Of a DNA stretch of 59,828 bases, positions 35,024-42,328 are shown piece after piece. Numbering within the stretch: the first letter of the stretch is position 1; each line of letters opens with the position of its first letter. Made by a program: the position numbers and the translations under genes. Source of the DNA: a virus. The notes below the pieces were generated by a model that made no database searches, was not told the origin of the DNA, and saw only the letters and a program-made list of their open reading frames with translations. The DNA lies in IMG/VR virus record IMGVR_UViG_3300045931_000157, positions 1 to 59,828 of that record. One strand, written 5' to 3'.

Positions 35024-35715
35024 CAGCGGCCCCCTGAGTTGGCCTGGAGCAGCTCGGCAACTGGAGGCAGTTCATCGCTGCCCTTCTTGGCCTTGAACTG
35101 CTGGGCGACGTAGCTCTGTCGATCAGCGCGCGGAAACCAGAGAAACTTCGTCTTGTCGCTCATGTCCTGCTGCACCAGGTGGCAGAATTGCTTGACGGCC
35201 TCAGCATCCTTGAAGTGAAGCATGATGGTGCGAAAGGCCTCAGCACTGTTCTGCTCGTACTCAGGCATGCCAACGTATTCGCGGATCGGATCATTGGCAG
35301 GTGCAGTGAGCTGCTCAGCCTCTACCTGGGTGAAGCCTGTCAGGTCAGTGTCGAAGCCCAGGGTCTGCAGTTCATTCAGCTCCAGCGTGAGCATCGCGGA
35401 ATCCCAGCTGGAATTTTCTGTGAGCCTGTTATCGGCAATGCGGTAGGCACGAACCTGGGCTTCGCTCCAACCACGAGCGACCATGACTGGCACCTGATCC
35501 AGCTTTAATCGCTGTGCAGCCAGGACTCTCCCATGCCCAGCGATGATCTCCCCACGCTCATCGACCAGGACCGGCATCGTCCAGCCCCACTCCTGAATCG
35601 AGTCGGCCAGCTGCTCAATCTGAGCGTCAGAGTGAATGCGAGCATTCCTGGCCGATGGAAGCAGCTCAGCGATTGCACGCCGCTCCACATGGTCTGCAGG
35701 CCATTTCACAGTCAT
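35023..35715 (-). CDS. ParB-like nuclease/DNA-binding domain protein
   Basis: The product has 230 aa. The ParB N-terminal fold is clear: AIAELLPSARNARIHSD (17-30), IEQLADSIQEWGWTMPVLVD, and the GHGR box at 60-63 with EIIAG before it. After residue 150 follows a second domain (MPEYEQNSAEAFRTIMLHF, DKTKFLWFP) typical of ParB proteins paired with DNA-modification enzymes rather than with chromosome partition. It is the first gene of the late operon. It probably recruits the modification enzymes to DNA or senses DNA state (inference). Confidence 0.85.
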   Translation of the reverse strand: MTVKWPADHVERRAIAELLPSARNARIHSDAQIEQLADSIQEWGWTMPVLVDERGEIIAGHGRVLAAQRLKLDQVPVMVARGWSEAQVRAYRIADNRLTENSSWDSAMLTLELNELQTLGFDTDLTGFTQVEAEQLTAPANDPIREYVGMPEYEQNSAEAFRTIMLHFKDAEAVKQFCHLVQQDMSDKTKFLWFPRADRQSYVAQQFKAKKGSDELPPVAELLQANSGGR

Positions 35716-36009
35716 CTGCGATCCTTCGGTTAGAACGTTTTTTCGCTGGCGATTTTCAAAACCTCAGGGCGCTCACGGAAAGGCCCCGCTCCGCTGGCCC
35801 GCCGCGCGACTTCTGAGCGGTTTGCACGCCCCCCCTGGCCATGCAGTCCCACTGCCCCCCGGTTCCCGCTGCAACGCTTTGCAGGAGCTGCGGTTTATTC
35901 GCGTCGGTTTTGCTTGAACTGGGCGCTGGCGTGGCCCATATATAGGCCACTACCCCGGTCCTTTGGCTCATATCTGAGCCGGGCCACCTGAACCAAGAAA
36001 GGAAACAAG
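35716..36009. promoter_or_regulatory. Divergent intergenic control region (294 bp)
   Basis: This region lies between the leftward late operon and the rightward operon at 36010. It has two short inverted repeats near the rightward gene: GTGGCC / GGCCAC at 35931-35950, with an 8-nt A/T spacer, and GGCTCA / TGAGCC at 35965-35980. A C-tract (35830s) and an A/T-poor stretch lie toward the late side. No obvious leftward promoter was recognised, and one must lie here or upstream. Confidence 0.6.
35914..35942 (+). promoter_or_regulatory. Candidate promoter for the 36010-38029 operon
   Basis: TTGAAC (35914-35919) and CATATA (35937-35942) are separated by 17 nt. The -10 box lies inside the GTGGCC...GGCCAC inverted repeat (35931-35950). 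A repressor binding there would block the promoter. The ribosome binding site AAGGAAAC precedes ATG 36010. Confidence 0.55.
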
Positions 36010-36456
36010 ATGACGACCATTCTCAAAGGCCACACCTCGCCAGAGACTGCGTACCTGGTCAGCGACTATCCCTATGGCTTCAAGCTGCGCTGCTCCATCC
36101 GCTACTGGATTGAGTATGCACCAAAGAAGGGATTTCGGTTTGTCTCACAGACCACCAACCCGAAGCGCGGCAATGTTTGGAACAAGCCCAAGGCTTCCAC
36201 TTACTGCAAGTTCGGTGGCTGCTTGTTCATCAATGATGAAGGCCACGTCACCTGGTCTGGCCTGACTGAATACTGCAACAGCCAGGAGGCACAGGCCTTC
36301 CTCAACACCTATGGCGCAGGTGTCCCTGAGGCTGGCTTGCCAGTGCTGCGCAAGTGGGTTGCTGCCAAGGTGGCCTATGACAGCAATCGCCAGTCAGATG
36401 ATCCACTCCATGTCGGTCTGCCTGAAGCCCGCAAAGCCTTCAGCGTGACGGAGTGA
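36010..36456 (+). CDS. Conserved phage hypothetical protein
   Basis: This 148-aa protein is rich in Tyr, Trp and Lys (YPYGFKLRCSIRYWIEYAPK, then FRFVSQTTNPKRGNVWNKPK). This pattern is seen in a family of phage proteins of unknown function (remembered). It has no transmembrane segment. It is the first gene of the rightward operon and has a good binding site. It is coupled by a 4-base overlap to the Rap1a-like gene. Confidence 0.75.
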   Translation: MTTILKGHTSPETAYLVSDYPYGFKLRCSIRYWIEYAPKKGFRFVSQTTNPKRGNVWNKPKASTYCKFGGCLFINDEGHVTWSGLTEYCNSQEAQAFLNTYGAGVPEAGLPVLRKWVAAKVAYDSNRQSDDPLHVGLPEARKAFSVTE

Positions 36457-36779
36457 CCATGCGCACCTTCATCACTGCTGCAGCTCTGGCACTGCTGGTG
36501 CACTCAGCACAGGCTGCGCCCTTCACCGGCAATGACCTGGTGCAGGAGTGCGAAGCACAGACTCCGATGTGCACTGGCTTCCTGCTGGGCGTGTCCGACA
36601 TAGCCCTTCAGCTCAAGGCCGTTTGCGTGCCAGCTGCATCAACCAACCAGCTGCGCGCTGTCGTGCTGAGCTATCTGCGAAAAAATCCAAATCGCTGGCA
36701 TGAGAACGCAGCCAGGCTGGTGCGCTTGGCTCTGCTTGATGCCTGGCCCTGTTTTGACCTGAGTGAGCCAAAGCCATGA
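36453..36779 (+). CDS. Secreted Rap1a/Tai-like protein
   Basis: The product has 108 aa. A clear signal peptide (MRTFITAAALALLVHSAQA, cleavage after AQA) precedes a small helical domain with Cys pairs (VQECEAQTPMCTGFLLGVSD and a later DAWPCF). This is the pattern of Rap1a/Tai-type immunity proteins, which sit in the periplasm and block secreted amidases. In a prophage it could protect the host cell envelope or alter entry of other phages (inference). Confidence 0.78.
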   Translation: MTMRTFITAAALALLVHSAQAAPFTGNDLVQECEAQTPMCTGFLLGVSDIALQLKAVCVPAASTNQLRAVVLSYLRKNPNRWHENAARLVRLALLDAWPCFDLSEPKP

Positions 36780-37030
36780 ACATCGACACACCTGAGCTGC
36801 CCTGGTTCTCGCAGGGCCTCACACCTGAAACCATCACGCGCTGGCGCGAGCGCCTGTTCCTGTCACAGCGTGAAGCTGCCAGGAAGCTGGGCTGCTCGCG
36901 TGGTGCATTGGCTGGCTGGGAAAGTGGCCAGACCGAAATTCCGCGCTACATCGGCCTGGCAATGGCAGCCCTGGCCCTTGGCATCGACCCTTGGAAACAG
37001 CAAGCCGATGAGAGTGACCAGCATGAGTGA
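36776..37030 (+). CDS. XRE-type HTH protein
   Basis: The product has 84 aa. The helix-turn-helix is at residues about 22-65: WRERLFLSQREAARKLGCSR (recognition helix around SRGALAGWESGQ). It likely binds operator DNA and may control its own operon, whose promoter contains inverted repeats. It overlaps both neighbours by a few bases. Confidence 0.85.
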   Translation: MNIDTPELPWFSQGLTPETITRWRERLFLSQREAARKLGCSRGALAGWESGQTEIPRYIGLAMAALALGIDPWKQQADESDQHE

Positions 37031-37526
37031 ACAGCAACTGCGCCAGCTCATCGAGTACGCATCAGGCTTTGCCGAGGGTGTCATGGCCAAGGATGGCTAC
37101 GTCGCTTCGCTCTGGCACTGTGTCAAGGCAGACGGCCAGCAGATCGTCACGCCTCATCCTGCAGGCGACAAGGATTTGGCCAACGCGATGATGCGCGCGT
37201 TTTTTGATCTGCATGACGTGGTTCGCTACGTCTATTTGGGCGAGGCCTGGACACTGCTGCAGCCTGAGAGCGAGCAGGCCGTCAATGACTGGATCGCCAA
37301 ACACGGCAGCCTGAAGGATCACCCGCGCCGCAAGGAGGTGGTGCAGCTCATGGGCGAGGACAGCGAATGCGGTCAGCACATTTGGTGGCGCGAAATCATC
37401 CGGCCCAAAAACCGCAAGCCATATCTTGGGCCGCTCCAGACTTTCCAGGAGCTGCATCCTGGCAAGCCACTTGAATCCAGAGGCCGCATGGTTGGCATGC
37501 TGCCAGTGAGAGGAACGAAGCAATGA
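37023..37526 (+). CDS. Hypothetical protein
   Basis: The product has 167 aa with ATG at 37023 (MSEQQLRQLIEYASGF), overlapping the previous stop by 8 bases. A longer frame to 36870 exists but lies in the HTH gene. The protein is mixed alpha/beta with several Trp and His residues (ASLWHCVKADGQQIVTPHP, GQHIWWREIIRPKNRK). No family recognised. Confidence 0.7.
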   Translation: MSEQQLRQLIEYASGFAEGVMAKDGYVASLWHCVKADGQQIVTPHPAGDKDLANAMMRAFFDLHDVVRYVYLGEAWTLLQPESEQAVNDWIAKHGSLKDHPRRKEVVQLMGEDSECGQHIWWREIIRPKNRKPYLGPLQTFQELHPGKPLESRGRMVGMLPVRGTKQ

Positions 37527-38029
37527 TGAAAAACAATGACCGTGCCGCGCTTAAAATGAAGCACTGGCAGCAACATCAAAAGCTGATCAAGTGGCTGACT
37601 GCAGCGCGGCGTCGAGCCGGGCTGCGGCAGGTCGATCTCGGCAAGCAGATGGGCCACAGTCAGGCGTGGATGGCACGCGTCGAGGCTGGCGGTCGCCGCA
37701 TTGATGTCAACGAATTTTTGATGTTGGCACAGTTGCTGCGCTTTGACCCATGCAAGGCTATGCGAAGCATTTCAAGTCTGCTGCTGCTGCTGCTGGCCCT
37801 GTCTGCCAGTTCAGCCCTGGCCCAGGGCCAGGTCACGATCTACAAGCCAGGCGGATCAGTGGCAGGGCGTGCTGTCACAGCACCAGGTGGCGGCACCACG
37901 TTCTACGATGCAGGCGGCAACGTGGCAGGCAAGGCCTCCACCAGCCCCAGCGGCACGACCACGTTCTACGATGCCAGGGGCAACGTGACGGGCCGTGCCG
38001 CTTCTGCGCCCAGCTCTGGACGCAAATAG
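37523..38029 (+). CDS. HTH domain fused in frame to a signal peptide and secreted repeat domain
   Basis: The product has 168 aa. Residues 20-75 are an XRE HTH (LIKWLTAARRRAGLRQVDLG, SQAWMARVEAGGRR). Residue 80 starts a second unit: MRSISSLLLLLLALSASSAL, a strong signal or anchor segment with AQ cleavage, then two copies of a TTFYDAxGNVxGxA motif. The second half alone resembles small secreted proteins of Bradyrhizobium. The two units are in the same frame with no stop. An internal ATG at 37760 could give the secreted part separately. Membrane-tethered regulator or dual product are both possible. Confidence 0.75.
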   Translation: MMKNNDRAALKMKHWQQHQKLIKWLTAARRRAGLRQVDLGKQMGHSQAWMARVEAGGRRIDVNEFLMLAQLLRFDPCKAMRSISSLLLLLLALSASSALAQGQVTIYKPGGSVAGRAVTAPGGGTTFYDAGGNVAGKASTSPSGTTTFYDARGNVTGRAASAPSSGRK

Positions 38030-38075
38030 AACTGTTCGCTATAACGCCGCCGTTCAGGTGGAATACATCCCCCTT

Positions 38076-38103
38076 GCCCCGGCCTTGTGCCGGGGCTTTT
38101 TTT
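38076..38103 (+). terminator. Rightward intrinsic terminator
   Basis: GCCCCGGC (38076-38083) pairs with GCCGGGGC (38089-38096) across a 5-nt loop, followed by seven Ts (38097-38103). It closes the 36010-38029 operon and faces the end of the leftward 38102-38392 gene. Confidence 0.9.
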
Positions 38104-38392
38104 ATATCCGTGGGAAGCGCGGCAAGCCTGAGCCGATCAGGCAGCTGAGCAGCATGAAGATCAGCCACAGCACGAAAATCATGATGACTGCCCACACGAT
38201 GATGTTGAGAGCTGCTGCAACGAAGCCCAGCAGACCGCCGCCAGACGGTGCAGCTGCAAAGGTCGGCGGCCAGAACGGTCCTGCAGCACCACCCAGGGCC
38301 GAAATCAGCAGACGCAGCAGGGCCACCACTGCGATCAGCACGATGACGTAGATCGCAACGTCATACCAAAACGCCAGCGACAGGCAGGCCAT
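38102..38392 (-). CDS. Small two-segment membrane protein
   Basis: The product has 96 aa. The start is set at ATG 38392 because GGAGG lies 6 bases upstream. An alternative ATG at 38404 contains that binding site. Hydrophobic segments are at about 10-30 (VAIYVIVLIAVVALLRLLIS) and 58-85 (ALNIIVWAVIMIFVLWLIFM). This shape would also suit a holin, but it lies far from the endolysin in the early region. Related small membrane proteins occur in Rhizobiales phages (remembered). Confidence 0.7.
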   Translation of the reverse strand: MACLSLAFWYDVAIYVIVLIAVVALLRLLISALGGAAGPFWPPTFAAAPSGGGLLGFVAAALNIIVWAVIMIFVLWLIFMLLSCLIGSGLPRFPRI

Positions 38393-38552
38393 GTGAACCT
38401 CCATGCGCAAATCGACCGCGCTAGGGGGGCCATGCGCGGCCGATTCGGGGTTCTGCTTTGAGGGTAACGTGCGCAGCTTCAGCTGAGAGGGGAAAGACTC
38501 ACACTGATGGCCGCGCCCGTGCGCGCGATAGAGCAACCAAAAAAATCTTTTG

Positions 38553-39197
38553 TCAACGGTGCTGACCTGGCAGCAGCGGAAAAATCTTCGGCAGCAGTGC
38601 GGCGCCGAAGCTGGTGACGTCACCCTGCAGCACTGCAACAAAAACGACGCGGCGCAAGCGCGCTCTGGCTTCTGCGTAGCTCATGTAGCGCCCATGCTGC
38701 TTGGCTTCTAAGCGCCATTCCCGAAATCCGCGGTTGAACCACGACAGCTCACCTGACGCATTCGCGGCCTCGATTATTTTCTGCACCTCGGTGACAGCAA
38801 TGCGCACGCGCTGCATCACCACGCTATGCGGCGTCATCTGGACACCCATGCGCTGCGCGGCCTCCGCGATCGCTTGGATGGAAGGCCCGCAGGAGGCGGT
38901 GAGGATCCGCCTGGCTATGTCTGCATCGTCGACCCAGCTGGCCCAGCTCAACCGCCAGGCCAGGTGCTGACGGCGCAACTCCAGCATGGTGCGGCGCAAA
39001 TCCCGCGACACGCCACTGCGGCGTTCGATGTGATTGCCTTCGCAATCGGCAATGTAGATCGCGGCCACCTCTGCTGCGATCAGGTATTCACGCAGCGTGC
39101 CGCGTGGCAGTTCAGGCTCAGAACACCGGGGAACGCTCGCGGCGTAGCGAGCGGGCGATGATGCTGCAGCCCTTGTCGTGGTTGTGCCTCCAGGCAT
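38553..39197 (-). CDS. Hypothetical protein, possible GIY-YIG-like N-terminus
   Basis: The start is uncertain: ATG 39197 is used, but it overlaps the DUF6362 gene by 80 bases, and the conserved-looking part begins near PRGTLREYLIAAEVAAIYIA. The IYIADCEGNHIERRSGVSRD segment followed by a helix resembles a GIY-YIG/T5orf172 start, without a clear catalytic set. The C-terminal region (WFNRGFREWRLEAKQHGRY) resembles Rhizobiales phage proteins. Function not assigned. Confidence 0.5.
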   Translation of the reverse strand: MPGGTTTTRAAASSPARYAASVPRCSEPELPRGTLREYLIAAEVAAIYIADCEGNHIERRSGVSRDLRRTMLELRRQHLAWRLSWASWVDDADIARRILTASCGPSIQAIAEAAQRMGVQMTPHSVVMQRVRIAVTEVQKIIEAANASGELSWFNRGFREWRLEAKQHGRYMSYAEARARLRRVVFVAVLQGDVTSFGAALLPKIFPLLPGQHR

Positions 39198-39588
39198 CAG
39201 GATGACCGCCGAACCTTCTGGAAACCCAGCCTGCGTCACGGTCCAGGCTATGCGCAAATGCGACCCAATTCACGGCACGCACCAGGCACAGATCACTGGT
39301 CAGGAATTGCATCGGCCAATACAGCGCCAGTTCCATGCGCGTGATGTCGCGATAGCTCGGCAGCATGCGGATGTAGTTTTGCTGCTGCTGCGTGCGCTCC
39401 AGTTCACCCTGCTCAGCCTGGTGCAGCAGGTCCTCGAACTCGTAGCAGTAGGCAGGCCAGCAGCCGGATTTTTTGCTGATGCCTCCAGTGGGGAGGAGGC
39501 GCAGCGTGCGCAATGCCTCCACCAGGCGGCAGCTCACATGGCCGCCTGACCACCTGGACGGAGCCTCGTCCAACAGCTCGAGCAGCAC
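39118..39588 (-). CDS. DUF6362-like protein
   Basis: The product has 156 aa. The N-terminal helix (HVSCRLVEALRTLRLLP) and the C-terminal HTH-like region (VRAVNWVAFAHSLDRDAG, WRHNHDKGCSIIARSL) match the architecture of DUF6362, a sigma-factor-like or HTH small protein of alphaproteobacterial phages and prophages. A DNA-binding regulatory role is likely but not proven. Confidence 0.75.
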   Translation of the reverse strand: MLLELLDEAPSRWSGGHVSCRLVEALRTLRLLPTGGISKKSGCWPAYCYEFEDLLHQAEQGELERTQQQQNYIRMLPSYRDITRMELALYWPMQFLTSDLCLVRAVNWVAFAHSLDRDAGWVSRRFGGHPDAWRHNHDKGCSIIARSLRRERSPVF

Positions 39589-39919
39589 TGTTCAAGCATC
39601 CGAGGCGCACACGCACTGTGTTCGTACCGGCTCCGGGTTCCAGTGTCCACGACCGAGCATTCACAAAAACGGAACCTCTTTCTGTTCCCTCCTCCAACTG
39701 CTGCTGCTGATGCCGACAGGTTGCTGGCTTTCCGAGGAAGGACTCTGGAGGGGGTGGGAGACGTATCACCACACACCCCTATAGTGTGTGTGTGTGGTGT
39801 TACGTTCTCCCCCACCAGTCCCTCGGAGCCACCTTCTGATCAGGCCAGCTGTAACTTGTAACAGTGCAAAAGTTTTAATGCCGGGTGGGGCTTAGTGATT
39901 TCGTAACTGGCCGTCACGG
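39589..39919. other. 331-bp gap with long GT-rich inverted repeat
   Basis: No convincing gene is present here. The visible element is a near-perfect inverted repeat with 16-base arms (39761-39776 and 39790-39805): ACGTA, one mismatch, then CACCACACAC, facing GTGTGTGGTG and TACGT. There is no T-tract on either side, so an operator or attenuation structure between the ATPase and DUF6362 genes is more likely than a simple terminator. Confidence 0.55.
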
Positions 39920-41053
39920 TCAGTCCAGGTCGAGGCGTTCCTGGTCCTCCAAATCGGTAACATCGGGGTCATTTTCGGCCTTGCTGTAACCCGCAAGTTT
40001 TTTGGCCTCCTCCACCCCCTTTTTGGTGAGCTGGAACCGGCCTCGGAACTTGTTGACCATCTTGCCAGCCTCCAGGCGCTTCAGGGTCCGGTTGACCTGC
40101 ATGCGATAGGGCTGGCCCTTGGCAGCACCGCTCTGCTGGAACCAGCCCAGCGTCTTGGCCAGGTCGGCCTGGGAGGCCTCGGCATTGGCAGGGTCAGCCA
40201 GGGCCACCAGCACCTGGTCCTCGCGCTCCCTGGTGGCCTTGGCTATGGCCTGGGAACTGTCATCACTGATGGCGCTTGCCACCACGGTCGGCATCGCGCG
40301 GCCCTTGGCATCGCGCAGCTGGTCGACCGTCACCTCCTTCAGCTCGAAATTCACCGGGCTGAAATCAGCACCACGGAATTTGCCCTGCCAGTGCAGCTCG
40401 ATGTTGCTCTCGCTCATCTTGGCGGACAGGTTGCCGTCAACCTCGGCCAGGTAGGCACCGCCGCCGCGCGGGATCAGGTCATCATCCGAGGCACGCTTGA
40501 CCGGATGGCAGGCTGCTAGCGTGGTCGGTCCTCCAGGCATGTCGCACAGCCTGCGCAGCAGCCTGGCGTGTGCGCCATTCTGCACGTTGTCGTTCTCATC
40601 CTTGCCTTCAAAAAAAGCTGCGCTGGTGTCCACGAAGATCGCGACCACCTCACCCATCCAGTGAATTTCGGTGCGCACCTCCTCCAGCAATTTGGACAGG
40701 GTGAACACGCCTGGAATGAAATTCACGTCGATGTGGTCCACGTCAAAGCCAACGGTCTGTGACATGGCGATCCAGCGCATGCGCACGTCATTGTCATTCT
40801 CGCCAGCCAGGTAGAGCACGCGCCCCTTCTGCACATCGCGGCCGAGCAGTGGCCGCCCTAGCGCGATGTGAGCTGCCATCAGCAGCATGATTGCCGTCTT
40901 GCCCGCTCCAGTCTTGCCGGTGAGGCTGTAGAAAAATCGGCGCTGCAGGATGCCGTCGAACAGGTATTCAGGCGGCACGAAGCCGCGCACGAAGGCTGAG
41001 CTGGTCAGGATGCGCCGCTTAAAGCGCACAATCTTTTCGTCATCGTCGGCCAT
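39920..41053 (-). CDS. RepA/DnaB-like AAA ATPase
   Basis: The product has 377 aa with ATG at 41053 (MADDDEKIVRFKRRI). A Walker A is at about residue 48 (LTGKTGAGKTAIMLLM), then RVLYLAGENDNDVRMRW (typical of AAA_25/RepA replicative ATPases), and Walker B VVAIFVDTSAAFFEG. The C-terminal 100 residues look like a winged-helix pair (LAKTLGWFQQSG, NRTLKRLEAGKMVNKF). It is likely the replicative helicase or loader of the phage. It overlaps the upstream 85-aa gene by 14 bases. Confidence 0.88.
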   Translation of the reverse strand: MADDDEKIVRFKRRILTSSAFVRGFVPPEYLFDGILQRRFFYSLTGKTGAGKTAIMLLMAAHIALGRPLLGRDVQKGRVLYLAGENDNDVRMRWIAMSQTVGFDVDHIDVNFIPGVFTLSKLLEEVRTEIHWMGEVVAIFVDTSAAFFEGKDENDNVQNGAHARLLRRLCDMPGGPTTLAACHPVKRASDDDLIPRGGGAYLAEVDGNLSAKMSESNIELHWQGKFRGADFSPVNFELKEVTVDQLRDAKGRAMPTVVASAISDDSSQAIAKATREREDQVLVALADPANAEASQADLAKTLGWFQQSGAAKGQPYRMQVNRTLKRLEAGKMVNKFRGRFQLTKKGVEEAKKLAGYSKAENDPDVTDLEDQERLDLD

Positions 41054-41297
41054 CAACGAACCCCTGAGCGATGATGCCTTGAACGAAATCGGTGCCGTGC
41101 ACCTCCACCAGGTCATGCGCTAGCGCAATCTCAAACAGACCAGAGGCAATGCGGCTTCGCAAATGCTCTGGCAGCTCAGCAGCCATCTGCTTGGCTTCCA
41201 GGTAGAGTGCCTCGATCCTGGCCAGCGACACGGCGCGCCTGGCCGCCGTCATGCGCTCCAAAAAAACAGCAATGTCGCCCGCCTCGCTGGCGTCCAT
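41040..41297 (-). CDS. Small helical hypothetical protein
   Basis: This 85-aa, mostly helical protein (LARIEALYLEAKQMAAELPE, HLRSRIASGLFEIALAHDLV) has no motif recognised. It overlaps the ATPase start. Its position between the HTH-like 41305 gene and the ATPase suggests a replication accessory role. Confidence 0.65.
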   Translation of the reverse strand: MDASEAGDIAVFLERMTAARRAVSLARIEALYLEAKQMAAELPEHLRSRIASGLFEIALAHDLVEVHGTDFVQGIIAQGFVDGRR

Positions 41298-41304
41298 TGC
41301 TGCC

Positions 41305-41718
41305 TCAACCTAATTCGGGACGCAGGCGGCCACCGTGAGGCTTGTCGCCGGTGACCGCCTGGCCCTTTCCGACCGAGCGTGTTGCGGATCGGTCGTACCT
41401 TTGAATGCTGCTGCTGACGCGCTTGAGGCGATAGCGTGCATAGAGGCCGCGCGGTGAGCTGATGATGCGAACGCCAGTGTCCTCCAGCTTGTCGTTCATC
41501 TGCATGATGTGAGTGCGCAGAATGTTCATGCCGGACTTGCAGTTGCGCGTTGCCATCACGGCTTCGTAGAGCGTGGGGCCATCAATGCCATCAGCTCCAG
41601 CGCGCTTGAGCAGATCGAACAGCCTGGCCTTGATCGGCCCCAGCGACACGCCCAGCCGATGATGGACCATGAGCTGGTCGCAGTAGGGACAGCGGTCGCG
41701 GCGTTCGTCACGCAACAT
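41305..41718 (-). CDS. Zinc-binding winged-helix-like protein
   Basis: The product has 137 aa. An N-terminal CPYC (residues 11-14) suggests half of a zinc site. Residues 25-110 look like a winged-helix fold (GPIKARLFDLLKRAGADGIDG, ILRTHIMQMNDKLEDTGVRI, GLYARYRL), like OmpR-type or CtrA-region DNA binders of alphaproteobacteria. It probably binds DNA in replication or gene control. Confidence 0.7.
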   Translation of the reverse strand: MLRDERRDRCPYCDQLMVHHRLGVSLGPIKARLFDLLKRAGADGIDGPTLYEAVMATRNCKSGMNILRTHIMQMNDKLEDTGVRIISSPRGLYARYRLKRVSSSIQRYDRSATRSVGKGQAVTGDKPHGGRLRPELG

Positions 41719-42325
41719 GGCGGCGCTCGTCCTCAGAGTGCTTTAGGCCTTCCCATTCATCATCGCTGAGTTTCGCCACCGCCTTAGTGGCGTGGTCCAT
41801 CGGTGTTTGTTGTTTGCGAAAGCCAGCCTCGATGGCTGCAGCGTTGGCTGACAGTTTGCCAGCACGAACCTTGGTTGCCAGTTCGTCATGCCCGTCGCGG
41901 TCGAGGCGGGCGAGGATGTAATCGCGCGTGGTGCCCCCGGCTGAAATCAACTTGGTATTACCAACTTGATCCTTTGCCTGCTCTGACTTGCGATCACCAC
42001 CATGCTGGCCCAGCACATCACCGAGAAGCCGCTTGTCGTCCAGCTCCTCCATGATCAGCTTGGCGCTGACGGCAGGAATGCCGAGGCCATCCGGCTCGGG
42101 ATATTGCAGGTAATCTTCCCAGCTTCTGAACGGCCGCCCTTTTTTGTCGGTGAGCTGCTTCCAACGCTCGAACTTTTTGAACTCGATCAGGCCATACTTG
42201 AGCCGAGCGACTTCAGAATCAGTGCGACGTTTGCCTTCACACAGAGTGCCATGTGCATACTTGCACCACGGCGGTGAGCCGACTGGAGCGCGGGGGTCAC
42301 CGATGTCGATGAAGGCTGACGGCAT
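41708..42325 (-). CDS. Hypothetical protein with HTH-like C-terminal part
   Basis: The product has 205 aa. The region GGTTRDYILARLDRDGHDEL and KVRAGKLSANAAAIEAGFRK resembles a motif found after HTH/ParB-like domains in bacterial proteins. The N-terminus has a Cys pair (WCKYAHGTLC). Function unknown. It is placed in the replication operon with a 4-base spacing to the helicase gene. Confidence 0.65.
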   Translation of the reverse strand: MPSAFIDIGDPRAPVGSPPWCKYAHGTLCEGKRRTDSEVARLKYGLIEFKKFERWKQLTDKKGRPFRSWEDYLQYPEPDGLGIPAVSAKLIMEELDDKRLLGDVLGQHGGDRKSEQAKDQVGNTKLISAGGTTRDYILARLDRDGHDELATKVRAGKLSANAAAIEAGFRKQQTPMDHATKAVAKLSDDEWEGLKHSEDERRHVA

Positions 42326-42328
42326 TGT

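Noticed and set aside
38102-38392. Calling the two-span membrane protein a holin
   Set aside because: It lies at the end of the replication operon, far from the endolysin, and shape alone is not enough.
39534-39815. Leftward 93-codon frame in the gap next to the DUF6362 gene
   Set aside because: It runs across the GT-rich inverted repeat and shows low complexity without a good binding site.
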